Positions 45,389 to 56,465 of a DNA stretch of 64,000 nucleotides are shown here, piece after piece. How positions within the stretch are numbered: position 1 is the first letter of the stretch; each line of letters starts with the position of its first letter. The stretch covers positions 643,479-707,478 of the forward strand of contig RHPI01000385.1 of assembly GCA_009103225.1 (NCBI GenBank). Reading direction: 5' to 3'. A program made the translations under genes and the position numbers. This DNA comes from Chlorokybus atmophyticus (Eukaryota; Streptophyta; Chlorokybophyceae; Chlorokybales; Chlorokybaceae). The notes below the pieces were generated by a model. It worked only from the letters and a program-made list of their open reading frames with translations, ran no database searches and was not told the origin of the DNA.

Positions 45389-46683
45389 ACTACTGCGACA
45401 TCGATGTTCCGATGCAACTGATGTTTTTAGACACGCCGAGAGGTACTCAGCAATATACCATGTGGTACATTGCCACATCATCTCGGTCAAGCAGGCCATG
45501 CTAAGGGCCCGTTACAAGTACTCTTAAGTGCACATGTACACCCTTGGTGTTGATGCGATTGACATTAGGGCATGCCTGACCACATATAAAAGAATACATA
45601 ATATGGTCACAATCGTGGTCACGAACTATTCTTATGTGCAAGTGCCGCATCCGCCTACGTAACTAGAGAACTGCAGCCCTCCATGATAGTGACATTCAAG
45701 CGTTATGCTGTCAGTGCAGTATCATGCATATTACACATGTTAATCAATTACACATACCACACACATCATATGCATACCGCACACGGGCACCACACTACGC
45801 GAGTGTTGTGTATGCCTCCGGCATCGCCGCCACCAGCGGCACTCCATGCTTTGGGATTGCCATCGCCTGTGCCCATCATGCAGCGCAAGCTATGAGCTTG
45901 CAGTAAAGGCGAATAAACCCCTCTAGGCATTGCTGCTCCGCCTCACGCCATCCCTATGTGGCGAATGAACGCAGCAGTGTGCGAGAAGTCTTTGGTAAAT
46001 ACTTGTAACAATTTTCCTAGCTTCTGTCAAGTAGTATTACGCTTCCTTCCAAGGCAGGTGAAGTGTTGAATGAACAAGTGATGGCTGCGGGTTTGTGTTG
46101 GTTAATGATATGAAGTTGCGGCAAGCCCTTGCCTACCATACTACCAACCCTGCCACTACGCATACCGCCCTATTCATCGAAACACCCATATACATGGTAG
46201 GTTGGTTGGTTTCGCCAGTGCTGCCAACTGCGTGCCCCACATATGCACATATTTGCCTCCATATTCCCTCTTGCATCTTGTGTACACACCAGACACGAAC
46301 AAGAGTAGAGTAGTGTTGTCTGACCGGGTGGTTACATGAAATGATGTTGGTAATGGTTGGCATATAATGTTACATTGCTGATTACACGTTGATTGCATGA
46401 GACTTTGTATTCCGCACACAACATGTACATCTCACACCTCACACACATCGCACCCAGCGTCACGCCGCTGCGCCATAACACACGCCCCTTGCAATGCCAC
46501 CCAGCGCTGAAGCATTTTTGGAGGCTACTACGGTACATGTGCGCTCGCGTTATCCGACACCACATAAAGCTCAACCACACGCGATCGTAATAACGTCTGG
46601 TCAAGTGGCACAACCGTAGACAGGGCTGACAGTGCATTCAGCAAGCAGACACAAGTACTGCAACAAGAAAGCAACATCATTTT
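45389..46683. other. Intergenic; no gene recognised
   Basis: Short frames on both strands without domains. The right end is the 3' flank of the eIF3f gene. Confidence 0.5.
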
Positions 46684-48241
46684 CTACTGTAAAAGCGGCA
46701 CTGATGCAGTGCTGATCTTCTCTGCGAGGGCTAACTGCGTGCGCGTAAGGTTCGACAAGTATACTGTCAACAAGACGTCCTGTACAAAAGGGAACGCACA
46801 AGAACAGGAGTGAGTAAGCACAGGCACCAAGCAACAGCCACTCAAGCACCGCATATCAAAACCAAAGATTTCAAAGCGTGCTGTTGTACCTGTATGCTGT
46901 CGTTGAAGAGCTTCTCAAATGCTTCCGGTGTCATGTATGGGATGCTTGCAACAGTGTCGGCCAAATACCGGCCTATGGCGTTGTCCGGTGCAACACGCCT
47001 TGCCTGAATGCACGTTTACTGAGAAAGCCAGATGGGACGCTCGCATGTTGTCAATGCACAGCCTTGGCGTATGATGGTGTAAGCCTAGGCGTGTCACACT
47101 CACCAGCACATTGTCCACATAACCAACAGACATCTCTATGAGATGCTGCAACCTTTGCATCGAGCCCTCGAGCCCCTCAAGATCCGTCGGCAACCTGTCC
47201 GTCAGCGGGTTGCGCAGCAGCTCAACTGCAACAGAACACGCGCATGTCACAAGTTCAGCACACGATCGAGCATGTATCAAGCTGAATGTCATAGATAAGT
47301 CAGATAAACAGCCACGCCGAGCAAAGCAAGTCAAGTCGGCACATGGTGTGGGGTAGCATGCACTGCATCAAGTAGTGAGGCCGACACGCTCAAGTCTCTA
47401 ACATACACAAACGCAGCTAACATTGCGTGGACAACTTGTGGCCACTTCTCTCTACAGTCGACTGCTGCTTACCACCAATGCGCTCTGCTTCCATTGTGCG
47501 CACATCGACGGGGACCTCGCTGAAGTGGGCGGCGAGTTGCCTGTCGCCAATGGTGAGCGGTGAGGACACGAACGCGCGCACGGCCATGCGTCCATTGGTC
47601 AGCGCCGTGTCCACTGTCAAATGAATTGGACTCGGCAGCAGCGTTCCCGCCTCTTTGCTGTAAAAGTCCTGAAGCAAAGCATCGCTGCCCGTCACGCCGT
47701 TACCCGTTGAGTACCTGCGCATGCCACAAGCGATGACGCAATGCGTGCTGTGCACATTATGTGCGCATGCACACTTGCGTGATCACGCAAGCACGCACCA
47801 CCCAACAATGACCTCCTTTGGGCTAACTCGCTGGTGAAGCTCGTACATCGTCCTATGAAAGTCAATGTCCACAGCCACCTGGCGCATGAGCATGAGCATG
47901 AGCATGAGCATGCATTTCGTGCAGCACAACTCATAGCCAACAACATAGCATTGCAGAGAAACTAACATCCAGAAACAAGTTGTGTAGGAACGTTTAATTC
48001 TGAATCGCATGGCTACCTGGTCGGCGGCGTCGGAGTGGGGGACGGCATAGGCATTCTTGATGTCGACGGAGCCGTCCGGCGCGGGGGTGCCGAGCAGCGT
48101 GCCGATGACCCTGTCGCTGCCCTCCGTGCGCCGCAGGAAGCTGTCTGCAATGCTCACTAACACCACCGGGTGCACCTTCGCCGTCGCCACCGCCGCCGCC
48201 CCCCCGCTGCCCCCCATGGCCAGGTAGCCCCCCTCCCCCAT
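46684..48241 (-). CDS. EIF3F: Translation initiation factor eIF3 subunit F
   Basis: Six exons: 48,017-48,241; 47,799-47,878; 47,473-47,714; 47,104-47,225; 46,890-47,003; 46,684-46,779; phases agree and the product is 292 aa, the usual size of plant eIF3f. The N-terminus is a short Gly/Ala stretch. Residues about 22-150 are the MPN domain (KVHPVVLVSIADSFLRR, VIGTLLGT, MYELHQRVSPKEVIVGW, IHLTVDT) without the JAMM metal-binding residues, as expected for the non-catalytic subunit. The C-terminal helices (LQHLIEMSVGYVDNVL, SIPYMTPEAFEKLFNDSIQ) build the PCI-MPN helical bundle of the eIF3 core, which binds the 40S subunit. The gene is divergent from DPM2, 476 bp away, so they may share a promoter region. 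Confidence 0.95.
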
Positions 48242-48717
48242 GACGACGACGACGACTGTGACTGTCTGTCAAGGCAAGCACACTTTCAGAAAGACGCACA
48301 ACTCCCCTCCCTGCTCGCTCCTCTCCTTCCTTGCCTCCACGCCCAGGACAACCACGCCGCCAACAACCACAGCGGCGGCGGCGGCGGCGGCGGCGGTGAG
48401 ATGTTTCGTGTCTGCGGTTTAGGGTTAGGGTTTGTGCTACATCACGTCACGCGCGTGACGCTTGCTGCCGTGACGAAATGTGCGACACGGCATCACGTTG
48501 CGTAACTCGAACAGGGAGCCAACGCCATGCAGCAGGCGGCGGCGGCATGCCACGTGTCGGAGACGAGTGAAGGTTACTTGATGGGCATGTGTGTGTGAAT
48601 AACCTATGGCTCTTGTGGTAAACGAGGGCTGGCTGATTGCGAGGTAGGTAGGCTTGGGTTGGTTTGATAGCAGTGAGATTGCTCCTAGCCTGGCCTAGCC
48701 TGGTCTGGTCTGTTGCG
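48242..48717. promoter_or_regulatory. Divergent intergenic region between eIF3f and DPM2
   Basis: These 476 bases separate two start codons facing outward. They contain a GGC run (48,371-48,393), GTTTAGGGTTAGGGTTTG at about 48,416-48,433 (two telomere-like repeats, as in telo-box promoter elements of plant translation genes) and CACGTG at 48,551. A bidirectional promoter is inferred, not proven. Confidence 0.45.
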
Positions 48718-49370
48718 ATGGGGGACCGGGCGGCTGGTTTGGGTCTGATGGCTTTCAGCTGCGCGCTCTTCGTCTACTACACCTTCTGGGTCATCATCAC
48801 GGTGCGAAGTCTAGACAGAAAGCATACCATCCCCCCCATTTTATCAAGCCCTGCTTGCCATCTTGACGCCGCCTATTACTGCACTGTGACACAGTATTAA
48901 TGGATTGGATGCATGCAAGCTATGTGGCAATGTTTACAGTATGCAGAATGTTCTGTCTCGTGCAGCACAGTGCGCTTTGATGACGTCATGATCCGCATGG
49001 TTTTTATGTAATGCATCACATGTGTGTTCACAACGTATGTGTGCATGTATGCCAATGTCATATGCAGCCATTTGCTGAGAAGTCGCATTTCATCCACCGT
49101 TACTTTCCGCCGCGGTTTTACGCGATCGCCATTCCCACGCTGCTGCTCGTCCTCGCCGTCTCCACCGTTGCCGCATTTCTCGGCGCCGTCATGATCAAGG
49201 CAAGTTGAACACTCACATTCACACTCGCATTTGCGCTCATGCCCACGCTCACACTTATCGGTCACGCATGATGCACATGAGACAATGGTGGTGATACGTC
49301 GCTCATGTCTGCATGCCCGTGTATGCAGGCCGGGCGGGAGCGCCAAGCAGCCAAAGCCAAGTTAATTTGA
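48718..49370 (+). CDS. DPM2: Dolichol-phosphate mannosyltransferase regulatory subunit
   Basis: Three exons: 48,718-48,801; 49,068-49,199; 49,329-49,370; product 85 aa, against 84 in human DPM2. Two membrane helices (LGLMAFSCALFVYYTFWVII and FYAIAIPTLLLVLAVSTVAA) flank the short loop SHFIHRYFPPR, the DPM2 signature. A lysine/arginine-rich tail (RERQAAKAK) is typical of the cytosolic end. The subunit sits in the ER membrane, stabilises the catalytic DPM1 and favours dolichol-phosphate binding for N-glycan, GPI and O-mannose synthesis. The second intron begins with GC (AAG|GCAAGT) instead of GT; without its removal the protein would end at MIKAS and lose the basic tail. Confidence 0.9.
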
Positions 49371-50165
49371 TGCAGCGCATTGCTTCATGTTCGAGCTATA
49401 CGAGCAGAGGCATCTTCAGCAAATACTCCGATGATTCTGCTGATGTCTCGGTTGCAAGGTGTGTACCGTCGCACATGTCACGCGTGGCGCATGCCCCAAA
49501 ACTCACACTGCTACTGGCCTGCGCACGCCGGCGTGGCTGCCTCCAGAGACAGCAATGGACTGCTTGGACTGTGTGACTGGACTGTTTAAATGACTGATTT
49601 GTATACTAGCGCACGCAATGCGCATCAGCGATATGTAGCCTACTGATACTGACATGTGCATAGACAACACTCATTGCCCATTCTTTGATCATGAGACACC
49701 GCTGCTTTCCAAAACTTGCATGTTCCTTCGGAGATACAAAGTTTGCACTCTCTATTCACAATCCAACAGCAGACCAGCTCTTGATTGGGACAAAACGTTT
49801 TGTTGCAAACAGAAAATCAATCTAGCCACACATCTGGGGGAAGACATGGTCTCAATTGTTACACATGAGAAGGTGGTGTCAGTGATGTTTGTGTTTGAAG
49901 GCATTGGTAACATGATGATGCCAATACGGATGATGCTCTCATCCTGAACACTTCAATACAAACCGACATGCTATTGTGCAGCTTTCCTTTCCGGTGCATA
50001 ATCATAGAAACCCCCATCAGTCTCAACAAACACCCATGCGCATGCACATATGTGATTGCGACTGAGCAGGCGAGTGCGCAGACCTTGCACGCTTGCACTG
50101 ACCACCTCATCCCGTATACACAGCACGCTTAACTGAGAGCAAAGACGCTACCAGCCACACAATCA
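49371..50165. other. Convergent intergenic region between DPM2 and NOP2
   Basis: The 3' flanks of both genes meet here. No conserved frame or RNA gene is seen. Confidence 0.5.
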
Positions 50166-53100
50166 TCAAGCTGTCTGCTTGGCCTTACTGGCTTTCTTGA
50201 CCTTCTTCTGCTTGGGTGTCTTTGCGCCGTTGTCTGCTGCTGCGCCGTTGGCTTCGCCTTCTACAGGTCTACCCCGCTTCAGCTTCTGGCGCTCCCTCAC
50301 CTCTTGTCGCAGCTTCTCTCTCTTGGCCTCCCTGTTTATGAAGACGTAACATTGTCAATCAGGCATCAACATTATCAACAAGCATGACGAGACTGAACTA
50401 ACTGTAGTGGTGGCATCCATCAACCCGAACTGTGTTGTTGTCATGTGCAACAAACCTGGCGGCAGCTGCCTCCTCCTGGGTAGGCAACAGCTTCCGGGCT
50501 TGCCTGCCTTTCAACTTCCTTGCTTTGGGTGGCTTCGCCATAGCCCCCGCGTCTGCTTCCATTTCCTCCTGATCCTCACCACGCCCGGACACTGTTGGCA
50601 CGTCATCCTCGCCAGCCAATTCAGTTGAAGAAGATGGCCTGGATGGCCAATCATGAAGTTGTCAATAACAACGAGAACACACAGCAGTGCACAACCACAG
50701 ATACCGCACCTTGCTCCCTCGGCATCAGACACATCATCAGTATCAGCGGCACCATTGTCAGCGGTTTCTGGCTGCTCCTCTTCAGCAGCATCACGCGCAA
50801 CTTTCTCAGTCTTAATCTTATTGCTGAGTTTCTTCAACTGCGCATCAGCAGGCATAACTGTCAGAACTCAGCCCTTTGAGTTGTTCAGGCTGATCAGGCA
50901 TGTTGATGACCACCTGGGACACAATCCAGCGCGAACAACAGTGAAGATGTGCGCATGTCGTTGTACCTTGGCAACAAAGAAGCCATCCATGTTGTGCACG
51001 TGCGGAAAGAAGCGGCGTGTGTTTGTTATGGAGGGGTGAAAGCGGTGCTCCCTGTAGCGTACAAACCTGGAAGCAAGCTGTATGAGAAAAGCTGTGCTAG
51101 CCTCGATTGGCTGGATCACAGTCGAGGAATTCGTGCAGTCACCATTAAGAACATGCATTGCATTACCCTGGCCTCCCGAAATCCAGGCCGCAAGGCACCA
51201 CTTTGACGTCACGCCTTTTCAGAGCGTAGTTCACTACAGCTTCATTCTGCGGGAAGCAACCAACCGATCACAGCACGAAAAGGGCAGATGTCATTGTGAA
51301 AACACGCATACACAAGCATATGCACGGGCAAGCTTGCACCAGCAAAGGGCCCACCTCATCAACAGTGACCGAGCAGGTAGAGTACACGACATAGCCACCA
51401 GTCTTGGAGCTCGCATCACAGCAGTCGATCGCTGCAAGTATCAACTCCTGGCACAAACATACACCGTCAGATGCTACATACTCTTCTGCAGCAGCCGGAT
51501 GAACCGTAACCATGCTACTACCTTTTGCAGGTGCGAACACTTGTGGATATCATCAGCGCTTTTACTTATCTTGACTGAGGGGTCTTTGGAGATGACCTGT
51601 CATTGAAGCCATGAGATGTGAGTGACAACTGGAGACTTCTGTAAATGCGGCAGGAGAGCAAAGCTCAAGCGTACCCCAGTGCCGCTGCATGGAGCATCTA
51701 GCAACACGCGGTCAACATGACCAACCACCTTTGCAAGCTGCCATTGCAATCAAGCTATCAATGAGAGTAGCGAAGCAAACAACCCCGCTAGGCACTGTCT
51801 TGGCAACTCGTGCTCACTGCATGCATCAACTAGGTTGATTTGCAATGGTCTAAGCCCAGACTTGTGACAGAGACGTTAACGGTTACCTGCCGGCCATCAT
51901 AGTTGCAGACCACAGTGTTTGTCGCGCCCATGCGTTGTATGTTGGCTGTGAGCGAGGTAAGCCTCGCCCCATTCAGCTCATTCGCAAACACGATGCCTGT
52001 GGCAGAACGCAAGAGATTAAAAATATGCTATTGATGGCCACACGTGAAGTTAATGAGCGATAACCGCCAACAAGACGTGCCTGTATTTCTTAGCAGCGCG
52101 CATATGTACGTTGTCTTACCACCTGGCGCTGCCCTGCAAAAAAGTGCCACTGCCATTACACACCACCGTGCATGCATGCAACATGCAACTAGCGCGAAAG
52201 CCACTTACGCCATGTCTAGAATGCGCTCATTCTCCTGCGGTGCAAGTGCCATCACAGGCAAGAAGGATGCCGCACTCTGCAACTGCACACACAACACATA
52301 GGCGTAAGCTAATGTGCTGAAATAACACAACATGACAAAGGCAAGCACCAGCGACAACAGCTAGACGACAAGCAAGGAAAAGCAGCACGACTATTACCAT
52401 GTAATGACCTGCCATGTACTCAGGGGTGGCGCCCACAGGCACCTGGGAGTCGTATACCACGAGGCCAACCTGCAAACAGCTCGTTAGCACAGGCATTGCA
52501 CGCAGCAAGGGTACTTGTGAAAGCATGTGTGCTTGATGCGAGTCTCAGAAGAAAATGTTGTCCTCAGATCAGCGAAGCTGATCGGATAGATAACGCAGTA
52601 ATTAACTTCATCACCGACTCGCTAAGGATCACACAAGCGGCGCAACTCGCGCAATTATCCATGAACATCCCTACGTTCGTGCACATGTACGTCGCATGTA
52701 CTGTGCTGTGAGAGGCTGCTCAACTAAATGCAAATGGGCATGCGACATGATACCTTTGACCATTTGCTGAGAGGATCAAGATTGACACCGCGGTTAATGA
52801 GAGCGGCTGCCAACTCTCGTCTTCTTGCCTAATGGCAAACATACTCGTTAGTCTCCGCAAACAGTACTTGCACCAAAACCAACCAATACATAGCAAGCTG
52901 TAGAAAGGGGCCATACCTTCAGCGTGTTGGTGCGCAAAGTCATGGGACGCTTAGACTCGTTGGCCTCCAGCAGCTCAATCGCCTCGGCAACGGAGAACAT
53001 GTTTAGGAACATCTCTATGAGGAACTCGTTGTACCCGTAGTATGCACACAGGTCCCGCGTGAGCTGCGCCATGTACTCTGCTCGCGCGCTGTCGGGCGCT

Positions 53101-54636
53101 TTCAGCTGCTGGAAACTGGACAACACTCTCACAACTGCACCGCAATCAGCTGTCAGTAAGACCAACTCAACGAATGGAACACACTTGCTGTGTCGCACTT
53201 ACCCTCTTTAATGCGCGCTTGCATGCGAACCAAGTCGGGTGGCGAGCTTGCCTCTTCTGCAAGTCCCTGTGCAATGCCTGGGTTCAACAAACATGCAAGC
53301 AACATGTCCCTTTCCTTTGAGACGAGATGGATTCTGTATGAAGAAAGCATCAAACCTCTGCTGTTGGCAGTTGGAAAGGTTCAACGTCGGCAATGTTAGT
53401 TTCAAGCTGCTCAGCTTTGGCATCCGCTTCCTCTTGCTTGCGTGCTGCATCTAAGCGCCTGGACTTGCGCTCTGCAGCAGTCTCTTCCTCTTCCTCGTCC
53501 TCATCCTCCTCACCATCATCGCGCTCGCTCGTGTCTTCGTCAATGGCCTCATTGTCCTCACCATCTGCGCCCGCAGCTTCCTCGTCACTTGCTGGAAGCT
53601 CGTCCCGATCTTCATGTCCGCCCTCCAATTCGTCATCGCTGCCATGAAGTACATGGTCAACGCATGCACGGATGCTTGCTGGTGCATCATAGGGTGTACA
53701 ACCGACTACCCATATAGGTAGTGCCGTTAGGAATTGGCTTCAAAATGACATGATTCGTGGGAGCAATATCTGAATACTTTTGTGGCCAACATGCTTCAAA
53801 GACGCAGGATGCGGTGTGGCAACACTGTGCATGGTAATGCACTGCTGTAATGAGAGCAAAGCGGGGAAAGCATACCGTGCACAAGAGCACGTCAAAAGGC
53901 AACCAAGATAGCACTCTTCCAACTTTGCACTCTTCCAACTTTGTGGCCAACATGCTTCAGAGACTTGCAGTGTGGCAACACTGTGCATGGTAATGCACTG
54001 CTGTAATGAGAGCTAAGCGGCGAAAGCATACCGTACACAAGAGCACGTCAAAAGGCAACCAAGATAGCACTCTTCCAACAAGGCATGCATTGCACTGAAT
54101 TGTCTGAGCTCAAAATGAAACCTGTCGTCAACATCGGCGAGCTCGTCATCCGGCTCCTCGTCGTCGTCCTCCTCCTCCTCTAGCGCCGGCTTGCTGGCCG
54201 GCTTAAGCCACTTCTTGTTGGAGTCTGTGAAGCCGGGCTTGTTGTTGGTAGAGGCCAGCTTATTGCTACTGTTTTTCTTCAGCGGCGGCTGCAATTGCAC
54301 CTCCTCCAGATCCTGCTCGTCCTCAAACAAATCCGCTTTGCGTTTGAGGATACCACCGCCCACATCGCGCCTATCAAACCTCCCCTGCACTACGCCTCCT
54401 CGTGCTCCCCTTCCTCGTCCTTGCACGCCTCGTCCTCCTCCTCGCCCTCGACCTCGACCTCCTCCGCCTCTTCCTCCTCCTCCTCCTCCTCCTCCTCCTC
54501 CTCCTCTTCCTCTTCCTCCTCCTCCTCCTCCTCCTCTTCCTCCTCCTCCTCGCCCCCTGCCGCCTGGCATTCCCCCGCCTCTCGCCATGCTGCTACCTGA
54601 CAAGGCTGCCGCCCCTTCAACCCTTCTGCCTGGCAT
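50166..54636 (-). CDS. NOP2: Nucleolar rRNA cytosine-C5 methyltransferase NOP2/NSUN1
   Basis: Seventeen exons: 54,122-54,636; 53,356-53,638; 53,203-53,266; 52,917-53,134; 52,754-52,828; 52,398-52,469; 52,209-52,282; 52,081-52,133; 51,887-51,996; 51,675-51,737; 51,522-51,596; 51,355-51,447; 51,167-51,246; 50,967-51,066; 50,710-50,837; 50,456-50,638; 50,166-50,331; phases agree, 783 aa. NOP2 methylates a cytosine in large-subunit rRNA and is needed for 60S assembly. Seen: an arginine-glycine-rich N-terminus, acidic stretches, YYGYNEFLI, the pre-motif RTNTLK, SAM-binding [24 protein letters not shown] with one catalytic cysteine, YSTCSV with the other, and HRFHPS...[13 protein letters not shown]. 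The C-terminus is basic. The intron at 51,997-52,080 uses a GC donor. Confidence 0.95.
53780..54085 (-). repeat. Tandem duplication inside NOP2 intron 1
   Basis: Two copies of about 150 bases (GTGGCCAACATGCTTCA ... AGATAGCACTCTTCCAAC) follow each other, about 90 percent alike by eye. Both are intronic. Confidence 0.8.
54400..54590 (-). repeat. Low-complexity CCT/CCG tract encoding the RGG region of NOP2
   Basis: The plus strand is an almost pure CCTCCT/CCTCTTCCT tract; the sense strand reads GGN-CGN codons for the glycine-arginine domain. Confidence 0.9.
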
Positions 54637-55344
54637 GCTAACACCTCACACAATGTGTACCCATCGTAAGCATGCACGACAGGGTCTCAGCATGTAGTGC
54701 CCGTCAACCCCCGCCGCCGCCACCCCCGCCAACAGCGCCGCCACTCCTGCCGTCGACCGACGACCGAGAGCACTCAAACCGGTGTGCCGCATATATCAAT
54801 GCTCCCAAGCGAGGTATGCGGTCACTTCTCATATGCCAGTGCAAACACATATGTGAGTGACATGCATGACTGACATGACTAACATATACGTGACTCATGT
54901 GACATGATCATCATAAGAAGTGATTTGCCCCATTAACCCTTGATGGTATAACAACCGAAGCTACGATTCATGGCCCATAATAAGCACACCAGGCACATTA
55001 TATACAATCATGTCCATCAACCATGTTACACCACAGCCACGCATGCTTTGTACGTCTGTGTGCAACTACTGAGGGACCCTCCATACTACAATATGCTTTG
55101 ATGTGAACATGCATGCCATTGTGAAAGGGTATGTTAACTGAATTAACACAATGATATTATTGGCTACAAACATGTACACATAACCCCCGTTCTACCGGGC
55201 ATGACAGTTGTAGTAGATACGCTGTGGGGTGAGGCTTTGAATCAATCCTTGCGGAGCTGGATGTTGAAAGACTCGAAGGGTTTCAACCGACTTAAAGAGC
55301 CCTTCAACAACTTGCGTAATCCTCATTAGCGTGAACATGTTTAT
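54637..55344. other. Upstream of NOP2; no gene recognised
   Basis: It contains the probable NOP2 promoter with a CCGCCGCC block at 54,705-54,735. The rest is AT-moderate without conserved frames. Confidence 0.45.
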
Positions 55345-55745
55345 TTTAAAACGTATGACTTCATTACTTTGTACGATAACATCGAGCTCGCACATAATTG
55401 CTTAACCGGATGCGAGGTTGGATGGATAACGTGTTTGACTGTGTGTTGCACCGCGATCGTAAGACCCACTTGCATGTCAACAAACTGGCCGGAGTCATTC
55501 TCTCACACTTGCATACAAGGTACCACAGCCACACATGGGTGTCACATGCGTTCTCACTGCGCACATGCTGCATGCCATGCTGGGCTTTCATCTCAATAAC
55601 TCGTTTGTTCAGACAGTACATGACAAGATGTATCAGCAAGTTATAGGGAGCCCCGTACGGAACAGTGCTGGGGTATACCTGGCAAGTTATGACTTGTGTA
55701 CTTATGAGCTGAACTTTGTGACCAGGCTAGTGGCCGCAGGATATA
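55345..55745 (+). pseudogene. Decayed reverse transcriptase relic
   Basis: Across shifted frames the plus strand shows YDFITLYDNIELAHN, then MRGWMDNVFDCVLHRDRKTH, HMLHAMLGFHLNNSFVQTVH and YQQVIGSPVRNSAGVYLASY followed by YELNFVTRLV. These follow the order of RT motifs 2a to B (the usual GIPMGxNxAxxLA box is mutated). The YxDD part was not found. It may stem from a Penelope-like or related element. Confidence 0.45.
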
Positions 55746-56425
55746 TGCTCTTGGCGTTGAGGTTTCACAACAGGTCTTACATTATGTTGCTAATTTGCTT
55801 GTAGTAACACTGCCCGAGTTTGCTTATTGCATATAGTTCAACCTCGCAGTTGTCACGCCTATAAGGCTAGCGAAACTCATCATTTGTCCCTTACTGTTGG
55901 TAAGATGAGATTCAGTGAGGACTCATTCCTTATAAGCAAGTGTAGTGCTTATGGGGTATGCTCTCATGAAGGTTTGTTTTGCCGATGAGTGATGATAAAC
56001 TACACAAGGCATTGATAAGGGCTAGCACAGAGCTGGTCAATGCCTATAGCATGTGAGCCTGTGTTAATGTCTCATGAGTTGCCACTGGATGTGACAATTG
56101 CAAAACAGTGAGGTAAGTCGGCAAATCACAGGATCTGCACTGTGGTAGTGAGATTCGCCAGTGATGTGATAGTGGCAAGGCAAATGATGCGTGTGGACAA
56201 TCCGCAAGTAAGTGTGTATTAGGGAAGCTTAAGTTCGCAACTCCGAGCTAGGATTGTTATTCCTGCATGAAGCCGAGGTGGTTGATACTCCCGAGGTGGA
56301 GTTTGTTGGTTCCGATGTAGAAACAAGGTAAGCGCATAGTGACAAGGCCTAGGTGGCCTTGAACATGATGTGTGCTAGGTCGGGAGAGCAGCATGTGGTA
56401 CAAATGCTGAGTTGCATTCTTAAGT
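55746..56425. other. Intergenic; probably further repeat debris
   Basis: No conserved frame is recognised; possibly the remaining part of the element containing the relic at 55,345-55,745. Confidence 0.35.
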
Positions 56426-56465
56426 GTAACATCGGCGCCTTAACCACTGGGCTACGGCAGCAAAA
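56426..56465 (-). other. tRNA-like A-box sequence
   Basis: The minus strand reads GCCGTAGCCCAGTGGTTAAG followed by GCGCCGATGTTAC, which matches the 5' half and A box of a tRNA (serine or leucine type). No convincing B box or acceptor stem follows, so it is not a functional tRNA. A tRNA-derived SINE head or tRNA relic is possible. Confidence 0.35.

Noticed and set aside
48416-48433. Telomere-like GTTTAGGGTTAGGG as a telomere
   Set aside because: Only two units within a promoter region; interpreted as a possible telo-box and not a chromosome end.
54390-54677. Poly-glutamate minus-strand ORF at the NOP2 start
   Set aside because: Another frame of the GGA/GGC tract; the RGG frame leads in phase into conserved NOP2 exons.
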